Both the position numbers and the translations under genes were made by a program. Below the pieces are notes generated by a model. It was not told the origin of the DNA. It searched no databases and was given only the letters and a program-made list of their open reading frames with translations. 64,000 nucleotides of DNA from assembly GCF_001594015.1 (NCBI RefSeq), contig NZ_LTBC01000005.1:92083-156082 (forward strand), read 5' to 3'. How positions within the stretch are numbered: the first letter of the stretch is position 1; every line of letters begins with the position of its first letter. This document shows, one piece after another, positions 1-8,700 of this stretch. The DNA is from Moorella mulderi DSM 14980 (GTDB lineage Bacteria; Bacillota; DSM-521; Neomoorellales; Neomoorellaceae).

Positions 1-1
1 C

Positions 2-913
2 GAAGGCCATAATGCCCTGGCTGCCGGCTTCCAGGGGCAGCGGCAGTGGACCGACCATTTCCCCAACGGCGATTTCATGGAAGCCATTTTAAATTCCTCC
101 TTTGACTGGAACGGCATCAGGCGACCTTATATTATGGCCACGGAAAACGATAGCCTCAATGGTGTGGCCATGCTGTTTGGCTATTTGTTGACTAATACCG
201 CCCAGGTTTTTGCCGATGTTAGAACCTTTTGGAGCCCGGCTGCCGTCAAGAGAGTAACCGGCAAAGAACTGGAAGGGATTGCCGCGGGGGGTATTATCCA
301 CCTTATCAACTCCGGTGCTGCGGCCCTGGATGGCTCGGGGAGAATGCTTAAAGATGGGCGGCCGGCCATGAAACCCTTCTGGGAGATAGCACCAGAAGAT
401 GTAAAAGCCTGCCTGGAGGCAACCACCTGGTGGCCCGCTGTCCGCGAGTATTTCCGGGGTGGCGGCTTCTCCTCAAAATTCGTTACTAAGGGGGGGATGC
501 CCATAACCCTTTCGCGGGTAAATATTATTAAGGGGCTAGGACCCGTACTGCAGATAGCGGAGGGCTATACAGTAGAATTACCGGAAGATATACACAGGGT
601 CCTGGACGACAGGACTGATCCCAGCTGGCCGACGACATGGTTCGCCCCAAGGCTGACAGGTAAGGGTGCCTTTACCGATGTTTACTCGGTGATGAATAAC
701 TGGGGAGCCAATCATGGCGCCTTCAGTTATGGCCACATCGGGGCAGATTTAATAACCCTTGCCTCCATTTTGAGAATACCTGTGTGCATGCACAATGTTC
801 CGCCGGAAAGAATCTTCCGGCCAAGTGCCTGGAGTGCCTTTGGAACAGAAGACCTGGAAGGTGCGGATTATAGGGCCTGTCGTAACTTTGGGCCCCTGTA
901 CGGGAAGTATTGA
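2..913 (+). CDS. fucI: L-fucose isomerase, C-terminal part (5' end outside window)
   Basis: The frame is open from base 2, so the first in-window ATG (77) is internal and the gene begins before the window. The visible ~303 residues are the C-terminal half of the ~590-residue FucI family, which interconverts L-fucose and L-fuculose (often also D-arabinose and D-ribulose) in the cytosol using Mn2+. Family-typical stretches are [55 protein letters not shown] and, near the end, PVCMHNV, which probably carries the metal-binding His. It is the first step for the microcompartment genes that follow 46 bases downstream. Function as fucose isomerase is from family knowledge; substrate preference is not visible. 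Confidence 0.93.
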   Translation, partial: EGHNALAAGFQGQRQWTDHFPNGDFMEAILNSSFDWNGIRRPYIMATENDSLNGVAMLFGYLLTNTAQVFADVRTFWSPAAVKRVTGKELEGIAAGGIIHLINSGAAALDGSGRMLKDGRPAMKPFWEIAPEDVKACLEATTWWPAVREYFRGGGFSSKFVTKGGMPITLSRVNIIKGLGPVLQIAEGYTVELPEDIHRVLDDRTDPSWPTTWFAPRLTGKGAFTDVYSVMNNWGANHGAFSYGHIGADLITLASILRIPVCMHNVPPERIFRPSAWSAFGTEDLEGADYRACRNFGPLYGKY

Positions 914-959
914 TTAACAAGACTATAGTAAGGGAAGAGGATAGGAGGTTTCTACTACC

Positions 960-2102
960 ATGAGCAAAACTAAAGGTGAGGTTAAAACTGAACGGGTACT
1001 TAAAGCCTTAAACCATGAAGAACCGGATCGGGTACCTATTACTGATTTCTTCTGGAGCCTTTTCTTACAAGAATGGCAAAAAAGAAATAGTGAGGACATT
1101 TTTATATACGATTACTACGACCTTGATATCCTTGTAGTCAGCCCTAACATGGACCCCCGTGTTATGCGTAGCCGTTTTATTGAAAAAAATGATGAGTATA
1201 TGATTTACGAAACCGGTTGGGGTTCAATTATCAAAAGACAGGTTGAAGCTCCCATGCCCATGTTCCTCGAATTTGGTATCAAGTCAGCAGCTGAATATGA
1301 GAAGTTTGAGTTCGATGATCCCCTCGATCCCCGCCGTTATTATGACGAGCGGGACGATATCATCAATACCGGTGACACCTACCTCGTATTGCCCAGTTTT
1401 GCCGAGACAGTAGAGCGCTATAAAGACGACTATTTCATTTTTGGTAGCGTCTGCGAACCCTTTGAAGCCCTCTGGCGCTGCCGTGGTACGGAAGGAGCTT
1501 TGATGGACCTGGTGCTCTATCCCGATGAAACCCAAGCCTTTATCGACCGCCTGACTGAGCATATGCTGGCCATCGGTAAGAAGCAGATTGAAATGTTTAA
1601 TTTAAAGGGCATGTACATCTGGGGCGATGTGGCTTACGACAAGGGCATGTTCTTTTCCCCGGAACTGTGGCGGAAGATGTTTTACCCGGCAGTGAAAAAG
1701 CTATGCACTGAATTCCACGCCATGGGGGCGAAGATCATTTACCACGGCTGCGGCAATGCTCGTGCTATTTACGAGGACCTGATCGACGCGGGTGTGGACT
1801 GCTATAACCCCCTAGAAGCTAAAGCTGGCCTGGATGTGGTGGAATTAAAGCGCCAGTACAAGGGCCGGCTGGCATTTAATGGTAATATTGACGTCAGGGT
1901 TTTAGCCGAAGGGGATAAAGATGCGATCCGGAGGGAGGTCCTGCGTAAACTAAACGCTGCCAAAGGTGGGGGCTATATCATTTCTTCTGACCATTCCGTA
2001 GCTGCTAATGTACCGCCGGAGAATTATGATTACCTGGTGCAACTGGTACGGGAATATGGCAGGTATCCGCTAGATCTGGGTGAATTTGACGAGGAAATAT
2101 AG
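960..2102 (+). CDS. Uroporphyrinogen decarboxylase-family (MtaA-like) protein
   Basis: A 380-residue URO-D superfamily protein. It opens with the family-typical ERVLKALNHEEPDRVPITDF and carries YHGCGN around residues 261-266, resembling the His-x-Cys zinc site of MtaA-type corrinoid:thiol methyltransferases. A later Cys lies in DCYNPLEAKAGLD. True HemE enzymes have a different N-terminal signature, so haem synthesis is unlikely. The family includes methylcobalamin:CoM methyltransferases and many uncharacterised members. A good RBS (aggagg, 942-947) precedes the ATG. It sits between fucI and the aldolase in an apparent fucose/BMC operon, where no methyl-transfer role is obvious; its job here is unknown. 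Confidence 0.8.
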   Translation: MSKTKGEVKTERVLKALNHEEPDRVPITDFFWSLFLQEWQKRNSEDIFIYDYYDLDILVVSPNMDPRVMRSRFIEKNDEYMIYETGWGSIIKRQVEAPMPMFLEFGIKSAAEYEKFEFDDPLDPRRYYDERDDIINTGDTYLVLPSFAETVERYKDDYFIFGSVCEPFEALWRCRGTEGALMDLVLYPDETQAFIDRLTEHMLAIGKKQIEMFNLKGMYIWGDVAYDKGMFFSPELWRKMFYPAVKKLCTEFHAMGAKIIYHGCGNARAIYEDLIDAGVDCYNPLEAKAGLDVVELKRQYKGRLAFNGNIDVRVLAEGDKDAIRREVLRKLNAAKGGGYIISSDHSVAANVPPENYDYLVQLVREYGRYPLDLGEFDEEI

Positions 2103-2180
2103 CTGTTAACGGGGGACTGATGATTGTAGCAGTGCCCCCGGGGTATCTTTTAGATTTAGAAAACATGCTGGGGGGCAAAC

Positions 2181-2978
2181 ATGGTGCCTTCGGAATTTCA
2201 ATTACGCCAGGATATCTGCGAAGTAGGGCGGCGGATTTGCCAGCATGGTTTCGTGGCTTCCAATGACGGTAATATCAGCATCCGCCTGAATGAAAAAGAA
2301 GTATTGGCGACACCTACCGGCGTCAGTAAGGGTTTTATGACCCCGGAGATGCTAGTTAAAGTCAATATGCAGGGAGAACAATTGAGCGGGCAGTTAAAAC
2401 CTTCATCGGAATTGAAAATGCACCTGGAAATATACCGCCAGCGGCCGGATGTACGGGCGGTGGTTCATGCTCATCCGCCGACGGCTACCGGATTCGCCGT
2501 GGCCGGTATTCCCCTGGATCGTTGTGTGCTGCCGGAAATTATTATCAACCTGGGGAGTATACCCTTGGTTGCCTACGGGACGCCCTCGACTGATGAAGTG
2601 CCGGCTGCGGTGAAGGAATATATCGGTAGCCATGATGCCCTGCTGCTTGCCAACCACGGAGCCCTGACTGTCGGTACGGACGTATATAATGCTTATTATA
2701 AAATGGAGTCGCTGGAGTTATTCGCCAAAATCAGCCTTACCGCCAGGTTGCTGGGAAATGAAAATGTTCTCTCGGCGGAACAGGTCTATAAGCTTATGGA
2801 AATCCGGGCCAGGTCAGGAGTTACTTCACCCAACCCCGGCTGTGTTGATTGTGGCGCCTGCAGCGTCTCTACCCGCGAAGCCCCGACCGCAACCGGCATA
2901 ACGGAAGAAGAACTGCAAGAGATTATCACCAATGTTACCCGACGCGTCCTGGCTTCCCTTGGGGATAGGCAACAGTAA
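2181..2978 (+). CDS. fucA: Class II aldolase (L-fuculose-1-phosphate aldolase type) with C-terminal encapsulation peptide
   Basis: A 265-residue zinc-dependent class II aldolase. Zinc ligands are seen as H96 and H98 (VHAHPPTATG) and H159 (ANHGALTVG), with E77 in SSELKMH as the likely catalytic acid/base. The family splits L-fuculose-1-P or related deoxyketose phosphates into dihydroxyacetone phosphate and L-lactaldehyde. The catalytic domain ends near residue 205. It is followed by a linker with Cys221, Cys224 and Cys227 in a CxxCxxC pattern, then a predicted amphipathic helix (about 238-262, EEELQEIITNVTRRVLASLG) that looks like a BMC encapsulation peptide. Free-living FucA enzymes (~215 residues) lack this tail. 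Ribulose-phosphate epimerases of the same fold are an alternative, less likely here. Confidence 0.88.
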   Translation: MVPSEFQLRQDICEVGRRICQHGFVASNDGNISIRLNEKEVLATPTGVSKGFMTPEMLVKVNMQGEQLSGQLKPSSELKMHLEIYRQRPDVRAVVHAHPPTATGFAVAGIPLDRCVLPEIIINLGSIPLVAYGTPSTDEVPAAVKEYIGSHDALLLANHGALTVGTDVYNAYYKMESLELFAKISLTARLLGNENVLSAEQVYKLMEIRARSGVTSPNPGCVDCGACSVSTREAPTATGITEEELQEIITNVTRRVLASLGDRQQ

Positions 2979-3055
2979 AGGAGGGGCAGGATAGCGCCGT
3001 CTTCCCTTAAGTTAAATTAATTACAACCACTGCAAGTCCATTTCGGAGGCAAAAT

Positions 3056-3328
3056 ATGAACCATCAAGCCCTGGGTATAATTGAAGTTCGCGGCCTGGCC
3101 GCCGCCGTCGCTGCCGCGGACACGGCCGCCAAGACGGCTGCAGTCACCATCCTCGGCTACGAACCGACCAAAGGCAGCGGCCTAGTAGTATTAAAAATCA
3201 GCGGTGAAGTCAGCGCCGTCACGGCAGCCATCGAAGCCGCAAAGGCACAGGTTGCTAACGTCAGCACCGTTTTTGCGAGCCGGATCATCGCCCGGCCCCA
3301 TGAAGAACTAGCGCGGTATTTAACCTAA
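3056..3328 (+). CDS. BMC-H hexameric shell protein (PduA/EutM-like), copy 1
   Basis: A single-BMC-domain protein of 90 residues, the usual BMC-H length. It starts with ALGIIEVRGLAAAVAAAD, has the shell-typical VVLKISGEVSAVTAAIEAA, and ends SRIIARPHEEL, matching the conserved C-terminal ARPH motif. Such subunits form hexamers that tile the microcompartment facets, with a central pore for metabolites. It is more divergent than the two following copies (TILGYEPTKGSG replaces [12 protein letters not shown]), so it probably provides a different pore. The RBS is cggaggc, 9 bases upstream. Regulation would be shared with the fucose operon. Confidence 0.93.
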   Translation: MNHQALGIIEVRGLAAAVAAADTAAKTAAVTILGYEPTKGSGLVVLKISGEVSAVTAAIEAAKAQVANVSTVFASRIIARPHEELARYLT

Positions 3329-3388
3329 GAAACTCTCCAAGTAAAAACCCAGGAGAACCTTAGAAATTAAAGGAGGAAGAGTCAACCC

Positions 3389-3685
3389 ATGAGCGCCTTA
3401 GGACTCATCGAAACCAAAGGACTGGTCGCGGCCATCGAAGCGGCAGATGCCATGCTCAAAGCCGCCGGCGTCGAGCTGGTAGGCATGGAAAAGATCGGTT
3501 CGGGTCTTGTCACCGTCATGGTGAGCGGCGAAGTAGGTGCGGTCAAGGCCGCCACCGAAGCGGGTGGTGCCGCCGCCGCCCGGCTCGGGGAAGTCATCGC
3601 CGTCCACGTCATCCCCAGGCCCCACAGCGACGTCGCCCGCATCCTGCCCGGGAAAAAAGACGCCTCTGCCAAGGGGGTAGATTAA
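3389..3685 (+). CDS. BMC-H hexameric shell protein, copy 2
   Basis: A 98-residue single BMC domain: [21 protein letters not shown], then [22 protein letters not shown], ending [15 protein letters not shown], with a short Lys-rich tail. It is a canonical EutM/PduA-type facet protein. A strong RBS (aaaggagga) precedes the ATG. The next gene begins 1 base after this one and is nearly the same sequence, so the pair arose by a local duplication. The extra C-terminal residues ([10 protein letters not shown]) are the main difference and may affect packing or turnover. Pore selectivity cannot be read from sequence alone. Confidence 0.94.
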   Translation: MSALGLIETKGLVAAIEAADAMLKAAGVELVGMEKIGSGLVTVMVSGEVGAVKAATEAGGAAAARLGEVIAVHVIPRPHSDVARILPGKKDASAKGVD

Positions 3686-3686
3686 C

Positions 3687-3959
3687 ATGAAGGACGGCGC
3701 CCTGGGGCTCATCGAAACCAAAGGACTGGTTGCGGCCATCGAAGCGGCAGATGCCATGCTCAAAGCCGCCAGCGTCGAGCTGGTAGGCATGGAGAAGATC
3801 GGCTCCGGCCTGGTCACCGTCATGGTCAGCGGTGATGTCGGAGCCGTCAAGGCCGCCACCGAAGCCGGAGCCGCTGCCGCCGGGAGACTCGGCGAGATTG
3901 TCGCCGTCCACGTCATCCCGCGGCCCCATACGGACCTCAGCAGGATATTACCAGCCTGA
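3687..3959 (+). CDS. BMC-H hexameric shell protein, copy 3 (tandem duplicate)
   Basis: A 90-residue single BMC domain almost identical in protein and DNA to copy 2, with changes such as AAG to AAS near residue 32 and DVGAVKAA in place of EVGAVKAA. It begins one base after the stop of copy 2, and its RBS (aaggggg) lies inside that gene's end, implying translational coupling. The tail is short and ends LSRILPA. Duplicated BMC-H genes are common in BMC loci and allow mixed hexamer populations. The aldehyde dehydrogenase gene follows after 13 bases, so shell and cargo are made from one transcript. Confidence 0.94.
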   Translation: MKDGALGLIETKGLVAAIEAADAMLKAASVELVGMEKIGSGLVTVMVSGDVGAVKAATEAGAAAAGRLGEIVAVHVIPRPHTDLSRILPA

Positions 3960-3972
3960 GCGGTGAGCAGAA

Positions 3973-5445
3973 ATGATCGACGAAACCACTATCGCCAGCA
4001 TTGTCGCCGAAGTATTAAAAAACATCCAGCAGCAGTCCCGCAATGGGACAACAGCTACTACGGCAACAACGTGTAGCGGTGCCTGCCAGGCGCGGACCGG
4101 CCAGGCCGCGGCCACTACCTCCCGCGGTGACAAAGGCGTATACAGCGACTTGAAGGCAGCTATCCGCGCTGCCAAAATAGCGCAGCAAGAACTGGTAAAG
4201 TTAAGCCTCAAAACCAGGGGCGAGATTGTCGCCGCCATCCGCCGGGCGGCCATCGCCAACGTAGAAACAATTGCCAGGCTGGCCCACGAAGAAACCGGCT
4301 ACGGCCGGGTAGAAGACAAGATCCAGAAGAAGCTCTATGCCGCCCGTCTAACCCCTGGCGTCGAAGACTTAAAGACCGAAGCCATCAGCGGCGACAACGG
4401 CCTCATCCTGATTGAGCGGGCGCCCTTCGGCCTCATCGCCTCCATCGAGCCGGCCACCCATCCCGGCTCCTGCGTCATCAACCACGCCATCAGCATGGTC
4501 GCCGCCGGCAACAGCATAATCTTCCTGCCCCATCCTAAAGGGCTCAAGACCACCCAGTACCTGGTGCGCCTTTTCAACACCGCCATCCAGGAAGCCGGCG
4601 GGCCGGAAGACTTATTAGTAGTAGGCGATAAAGTCAGCCTGGAAAACCTGGACCTGGTCTTAAGCCATCCCGATGTAGATCTGGTCGTCGCCACCGGCGG
4701 GCCGGAAGTAGTCAACCGCGCCTTAAGAAGCGGCAAAAAAGCCATTGCCGCCGGGCCCGGCAATCCCCCCGTAGTCGTCGACGAAACCGTCAAGGACCTG
4801 GACTACGCCGCCAGATGTATTGTCGACGGCGCTGCTTTTGACAACACCGTCCTCTGCATAGCCGAAAAGGTCATCATCGCCGTGGAAGCAATAGCCGATG
4901 AGCTCCTCTTCCACCTGCAGAGCCACGGCGCCTATCTCGTGCGGGACGAAGGAGATAAAGAAAAACTCATGCGCACCATCCTGCCCGACGGCAAGCGCTT
5001 CCACCCCGATCTTATCGGCCGGGACGCCACTGTAATTCTAAAGCAAGCCGGCATCGACGCCCCGGAAAACACCAGGATCGCCCTCCTGGAATGTCCCCCG
5101 GAGCATCCCCTGGTGCAGGAAGAACAGCTGCTGCCGGTCCTGCCCCTGGTACGGGTGCCGGACTTCGACGCCGCTCTGGAGCTGGCCGCCCAGGTAGAAC
5201 ACGGCTTCCAACACACAGCCATCATCCACAGCCAGGACGTCAGCCGCATCACCGCTTACGCCCGCAAGCTCCGCACCGACATCCTGGTGGCCAACGCTTC
5301 CTCGGCTGCCGGGTTAAACATCGGCGGCGAAGGGCACTTCAGCCACACCATCGCCAGCCCCACAGGCGAAGGCATCTGCACCCCCCGCACCTACACCCGG
5401 GAACAGCGGACGGTTATCGTCGGAGCGCTGCGGACGGTAGACTAG
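3973..5445 (+). CDS. pduP: CoA-acylating aldehyde dehydrogenase, BMC-type (PduP/EutE-like)
   Basis: A 490-residue aldehyde dehydrogenase superfamily member of the CoA-acylating branch. The catalytic Cys is C295 in FDNTVLCIAEK. The cofactor region includes PATHPGSCVINHAISM and VATGGPEVVNRALRSGKKAIAAGPGNPPVVVD, typical of EutE/PduP. The first ~20 residues (ETTIASIVAEVLKNIQQQ) form a predicted amphipathic helix followed by a Thr/Ala-rich linker, a classic N-terminal encapsulation peptide, so it is expected in the shell lumen. It would oxidise an aldehyde, here probably lactaldehyde or propionaldehyde, to the acyl-CoA with NAD+. The gene lies 13 bases after the shell genes and 7 bases before the PduS-like gene. 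Confidence 0.93.
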   Translation: MIDETTIASIVAEVLKNIQQQSRNGTTATTATTCSGACQARTGQAAATTSRGDKGVYSDLKAAIRAAKIAQQELVKLSLKTRGEIVAAIRRAAIANVETIARLAHEETGYGRVEDKIQKKLYAARLTPGVEDLKTEAISGDNGLILIERAPFGLIASIEPATHPGSCVINHAISMVAAGNSIIFLPHPKGLKTTQYLVRLFNTAIQEAGGPEDLLVVGDKVSLENLDLVLSHPDVDLVVATGGPEVVNRALRSGKKAIAAGPGNPPVVVDETVKDLDYAARCIVDGAAFDNTVLCIAEKVIIAVEAIADELLFHLQSHGAYLVRDEGDKEKLMRTILPDGKRFHPDLIGRDATVILKQAGIDAPENTRIALLECPPEHPLVQEEQLLPVLPLVRVPDFDAALELAAQVEHGFQHTAIIHSQDVSRITAYARKLRTDILVANASSAAGLNIGGEGHFSHTIASPTGEGICTPRTYTREQRTVIVGALRTVD

Positions 5446-5452
5446 TAATTAA

Positions 5453-6853
5453 ATGCAGCTTAATTATGAAATCTGGAACGAGAGCGGAGTGGATGCCGCT
5501 TTGAAGGAAATGCCTGGCAGCGAACTAAACGCCATCATAAATAAAATAGCATCTGCCGGCGTGGTCGGCGCCGGCGGGGGCGGTTTTCCCACCGCCTTTA
5601 AACTGAAGACCGGAACACCTATCCAGACCGTTATCATTAACGGGGCCGAGTGCGAACCCTTGCTTAAAGTCGACCAGGAACTCATGGCCCGCTACCCGGC
5701 GGAACTCCTGGCCACTTTAGCCACCCTTGTTCAGGCCACCGGCGCCCGAACAGGGGTCATAGCCCTCAAAGAAAAATACCGGGAGACCCATACTGCCCTG
5801 GCAGGAGAAATAAGCAATTACCCTGGGCTAAAGCTTCACCTCCTGCCGGACGTCTACCCCATGGGGGACGAGCACTTATTAACCTATAGCGTCACCGGCC
5901 GAACAATCCCGCCGGGAGGTTTACCCCTACAGGCGGGAGCGGTAGTTTTAAACGTCGAGACTTTATACAATATCCACCAGGCCCTGGAAGGCCACCCTGT
6001 AACCCATAAGTACGTCACCGTCACCGGCGCCGTCCGGCAGCCCATCACTGCCAGGGTACCGGTCGGCACCCCGGTCCGGGAACTCCTGGCCCTGGCCGGC
6101 GGCCCGGCTGTAGACCAATACCTGCTTATCGCCGGCGGCCCCTGCATGGGTAAGGTTACAAGCATTAATGCGCCGGTTACCAAAACTACCAAGGGCATAA
6201 TTGTCCTGCCCCTGGACCACCCATTGGCTTTCGGTTACCAGCGGGATCTGAACCGGGAGCTAACACTCGCCCTCAAGGTCTGCTGCCAGTGCCAGCAGTG
6301 CACGGACTTCTGCCCGCGGCACCTTTTAGGGCATCCCCTGGAACCCCACCGGGTCATGCGCGCCGTCACCTATGGCCTGGCTGATATAACCCTGCCCCAG
6401 GCCCTGCTTTGCAGCGAATGCGGCCTCTGCGACCTTTACGCCTGCCCCTTCAACCTCTCCCCGCGGCAGGTCAACAGGAAAATAAAGGCCGAACTGCAGC
6501 AAAAGGGTTTCCGGCCCGGCCCCTGGCAAGCTACTACCCCTTCCCTTTTCCGGGAAGGACGGCAGGTACCAACTCAACGCCTTATCAGCCGCCTCGGCTT
6601 AAGAGAGTATTGCGAACGCCCGGTAACTTTTCGGGAAGAAAACCCCACAGTTAACCAGGTCCACCTGCCCTTAAAGCAGAGCACCGGGGTCGCGCCGGAG
6701 CCGGTAGTAAAGATAGGTGACCGGGTTTCAGCGGGGGACCTTTTAGCACGTATCAAGGACGATACCCCGGGCGCCAACCTCCATGCCAGCATCAACGGCA
6801 TTATTACCGCTATCAATAGCAACATTGTCATCCAGGGAGGCGCCAACCCATAA
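5453..6853 (+). CDS. pduS: PduS-like cobalamin/electron-transfer flavo-iron-sulfur protein (RnfC-like)
   Basis: A 466-residue protein with an RnfC/NuoF-like Rossmann region (GVVGAGGGGFPTAFKL near residues 37-52, then INGAECEPLLKVDQEL), an SLBB-type segment, and two ferredoxin-like cysteine clusters: C277, C278, C280, C283, C287 and C320, C323, C326, C331. A short lipoyl-like segment closes the protein (VKIGDRVSAGDLLARI). PduS of propanediol compartments carries FMN and two 4Fe-4S centres and reduces cobalamin or passes electrons to the shell protein PduT. The next gene here is a PduT-like shell protein, which supports an electron path across the shell. No B12 enzyme is in the window, so a general redox role (recycling NADH) fits best. 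Confidence 0.88.
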   Translation: MQLNYEIWNESGVDAALKEMPGSELNAIINKIASAGVVGAGGGGFPTAFKLKTGTPIQTVIINGAECEPLLKVDQELMARYPAELLATLATLVQATGARTGVIALKEKYRETHTALAGEISNYPGLKLHLLPDVYPMGDEHLLTYSVTGRTIPPGGLPLQAGAVVLNVETLYNIHQALEGHPVTHKYVTVTGAVRQPITARVPVGTPVRELLALAGGPAVDQYLLIAGGPCMGKVTSINAPVTKTTKGIIVLPLDHPLAFGYQRDLNRELTLALKVCCQCQQCTDFCPRHLLGHPLEPHRVMRAVTYGLADITLPQALLCSECGLCDLYACPFNLSPRQVNRKIKAELQQKGFRPGPWQATTPSLFREGRQVPTQRLISRLGLREYCERPVTFREENPTVNQVHLPLKQSTGVAPEPVVKIGDRVSAGDLLARIKDDTPGANLHASINGIITAINSNIVIQGGANP

Positions 6854-6890
6854 TACCCATAATGAGGCTCAATAATGGAGGTGGTGACTG

Positions 6891-7436
6891 ATGGGTATCG
6901 CCGTCGGACTTATCGAACTTAAGAGCCTGGCGCGGGGATTAATGGTAGCCGACAGCTGTCTTAAGGCCGCGCCGGTAGACCTGAAAATACGCACTACCTG
7001 CCCCGGCAAAAGCCTGATTATCATAAGCGGCGAGATCAGCGCCGTAACGAGCGCCGTAGAACATGGCGTCGCTACCGGCGGGGTAACGGTCGTCAATAGT
7101 TTAATCCTGGGTAACCTCCATCCCGGGGTCCTGCCGGCCCTGAGCGGGGTAGCCGCAGCAACCCCTAAAGGTGCCCTGGGAGTCCTCGAGACTTTCAGCG
7201 TCACGGCCGCCATCAAAGCCGCCGACACCGCCGCCAAGGCGGCCGTTGTCGAACTCCTGGACATCCGTCCGGCCTACGGGCTGGGGGGTAAAGGGGTGGT
7301 CATCCTGACCGGTAGCGTCGGCGCTGTCCAGGCCGCCGTAAACGCCGCTGCACTTCCCCTCAAAGAAGAAGGGGAACTAGTGGATGCCATCGTTCTTCCA
7401 TCTCCCCATTCAAAGTTGTGGGAGCAGCTGGGGTAA
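6891..7436 (+). CDS. pduT: BMC-T tandem-domain shell protein, PduT-like with candidate Fe-S cysteine
   Basis: A 181-residue protein with two fused BMC domains (AVGLIELKSLARGLMVAD from residue 4 and GALGVLETFSVTAAIKAAD from about residue 95), so it should form pseudohexameric trimers. Cys37 in RTTCPGKSL is at the position where PduT has the Cys that binds a 4Fe-4S cluster in the trimer pore. It ends LPSPHSKLWEQL, as PduT proteins do. It follows the PduS-like gene after 37 bases (RBS ggaggtggtg). The pair is a plausible conduit moving electrons between lumen and cytosol. Cluster binding is inferred from the Cys position, not shown. Confidence 0.9.
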   Translation: MGIAVGLIELKSLARGLMVADSCLKAAPVDLKIRTTCPGKSLIIISGEISAVTSAVEHGVATGGVTVVNSLILGNLHPGVLPALSGVAAATPKGALGVLETFSVTAAIKAADTAAKAAVVELLDIRPAYGLGGKGVVILTGSVGAVQAAVNAAALPLKEEGELVDAIVLPSPHSKLWEQLG

Positions 7437-7636
7437 AGACACCCTGCTAAGCCAAAATATGGGCCTGGATCACTACAGCCTGTTGCTAGCTCACCAGTAG
7501 TTTGGAACCGATGGGTTGTTCTTGACACCCACAGGTTTTACGCGGCAACGGCCCGGACCTGAACAAGCGCATAACTATAAAAGTTGTAAAAGTTGTAGTT
7601 TGACCTTTAACCTTTGTAAAGCAAGGTGACCGCTCA

Positions 7637-8320
7637 ATGTCCACAGCCGCCCTTATCGAATTAATCACCAGGGAAGTCCTGGCCGAGCTAAAGGAACGCC
7701 GGGGTAAAACCACCGCGGCCGGCTCTTCTGCCCCTGTCACCCCGGCAGCCAAACGTGTTCCCGTGGCCATCTCGGCACGCCATGTTCACCTGGCCCAAAA
7801 GGAGATCGACATCCTTTTCGGCCCCGGCTACCAGCTCACCAAAAGGAACGACCTCTACCAGCCGGGAGAATTTGCCGCCAACGAAGTCGTCACCCTGGTA
7901 GGCCCGAAACTGCGCCCCCTGACCAACGTCCGCATCCTGGGGCCGGTACGTGACCGCACCCAGGTAGAGATCTCTCGCACCGATGCCATAACCTTAGGCA
8001 TTCCGGCGCCGGTGCGCCGTTCCGGGGACCTGGCCGGCTCCGCCCCCATTACCCTGGTCGGCCCGAAAGGTTCAGTTACTTTACCCGAAGGGGCCATTAT
8101 CGCCAACCGTCACATCCACATGAGCCCGGTCGAAGCGGAAAAGTGGGGGCTAAAAGACAACGACGAAGTCACCGTGCGTACCATTAAATCCGACCGGCCC
8201 ACCATCTTCGGCGGCGTCCAGGTGCGGGTCAGCCCCAAATTCAAGCTCGTCATGCACATCGACACCGACGACGCCAATGCCGCCGGGCTCCAGTGCAACG
8301 ACGAAGTGGAAATAAGGTGA
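7637..8320 (+). CDS. pduL: Phosphate propanoyltransferase PduL (BMC phosphotransacylase)
   Basis: A 227-residue PduL-family enzyme that converts acyl-CoA plus phosphate to acyl-phosphate and free CoA, recycling CoA inside the shell. It has two repeated beta-barrel halves with zinc-ligand signatures [12 protein letters not shown] (about 48-59) and [11 protein letters not shown] (about 154-164). Residues 3-20 ([18 protein letters not shown]) form an amphipathic helix and then a linker, which is the encapsulation peptide of compartment PduLs. A 200-base space upstream has no gene; it contains a TTGACA (7522-7527) without a convincing -10 and short repeats of aaagttgta. The vertex-protein gene follows after 4 bases. 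Confidence 0.95.
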   Translation: MSTAALIELITREVLAELKERRGKTTAAGSSAPVTPAAKRVPVAISARHVHLAQKEIDILFGPGYQLTKRNDLYQPGEFAANEVVTLVGPKLRPLTNVRILGPVRDRTQVEISRTDAITLGIPAPVRRSGDLAGSAPITLVGPKGSVTLPEGAIIANRHIHMSPVEAEKWGLKDNDEVTVRTIKSDRPTIFGGVQVRVSPKFKLVMHIDTDDANAAGLQCNDEVEIR

Positions 8321-8324
8321 GAAG

Positions 8325-8603
8325 ATGCTCATTGCCGAAGTTACCGGGACAGTGGTCGCTACCCGGAAAAATGAAAGCCTTACCGGCAGCAAGCTCCTTC
8401 TCGTCCGGCCCCTTTATGGCGGCCGCCGGGGAGAAACCCTGGTGGCCGTGGATACCGTGGGTGCCGGCAGGGGGGAACTGGTGCTGGTGGCCACAGGGAG
8501 TGCCGCCCGCCTGGGCCTGGGTGTCCCCCAGGCCCCGGTGGACCTGGCTATCGTGGGCATTATCGACCAGGTGGAGGGGGACATCAAGGGGCTGCCGCGC
8601 TAA
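8325..8603 (+). CDS. BMC-P pentameric vertex protein (EutN/CcmL/PduN family)
   Basis: A 92-residue EutN/CcmL domain protein: [21 protein letters not shown] at the start, KLLLVRPL, then [23 protein letters not shown] and the final [12 protein letters not shown]. These proteins are pentamers that cap the vertices of the icosahedral shell. Its presence together with BMC-H and BMC-T genes makes the shell set complete in this window. The start codon lies 4 bases after the pduL stop and has a gtgagaag RBS inside the pduL end. No oddity is visible. Confidence 0.94.
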   Translation: MLIAEVTGTVVATRKNESLTGSKLLLVRPLYGGRRGETLVAVDTVGAGRGELVLVATGSAARLGLGVPQAPVDLAIVGIIDQVEGDIKGLPR

Positions 8604-8700
8604 GTTAGCACCGCCCTTATTATCTCCTCATCCGGTTACCGGTTTGAGCATCCCCCGAGAATGCTGGCAGGAGAAGATATAGAAGCGGGAGGGAAAACCG

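Noticed and set aside
77..913. Start of the first gene at ATG 77
   Set aside because: The frame is open back to base 2 and the upstream residues match FucI, so the ATG is internal.
3382..3929. Long minus-strand frames opposite the BMC-H genes
   Set aside because: They mirror the tandem-duplicated shell genes and have no RBS or family; they are shadows of GC-rich codons.
5091..5504. Plus-strand frame inside the aldehyde dehydrogenase gene
   Set aside because: Pro/Arg/His-rich shadow with no family match.
7522..7560. Promoter with TTGACA before pduL
   Set aside because: No acceptable -10 at 16-18 bases (the place holds gcaacg).
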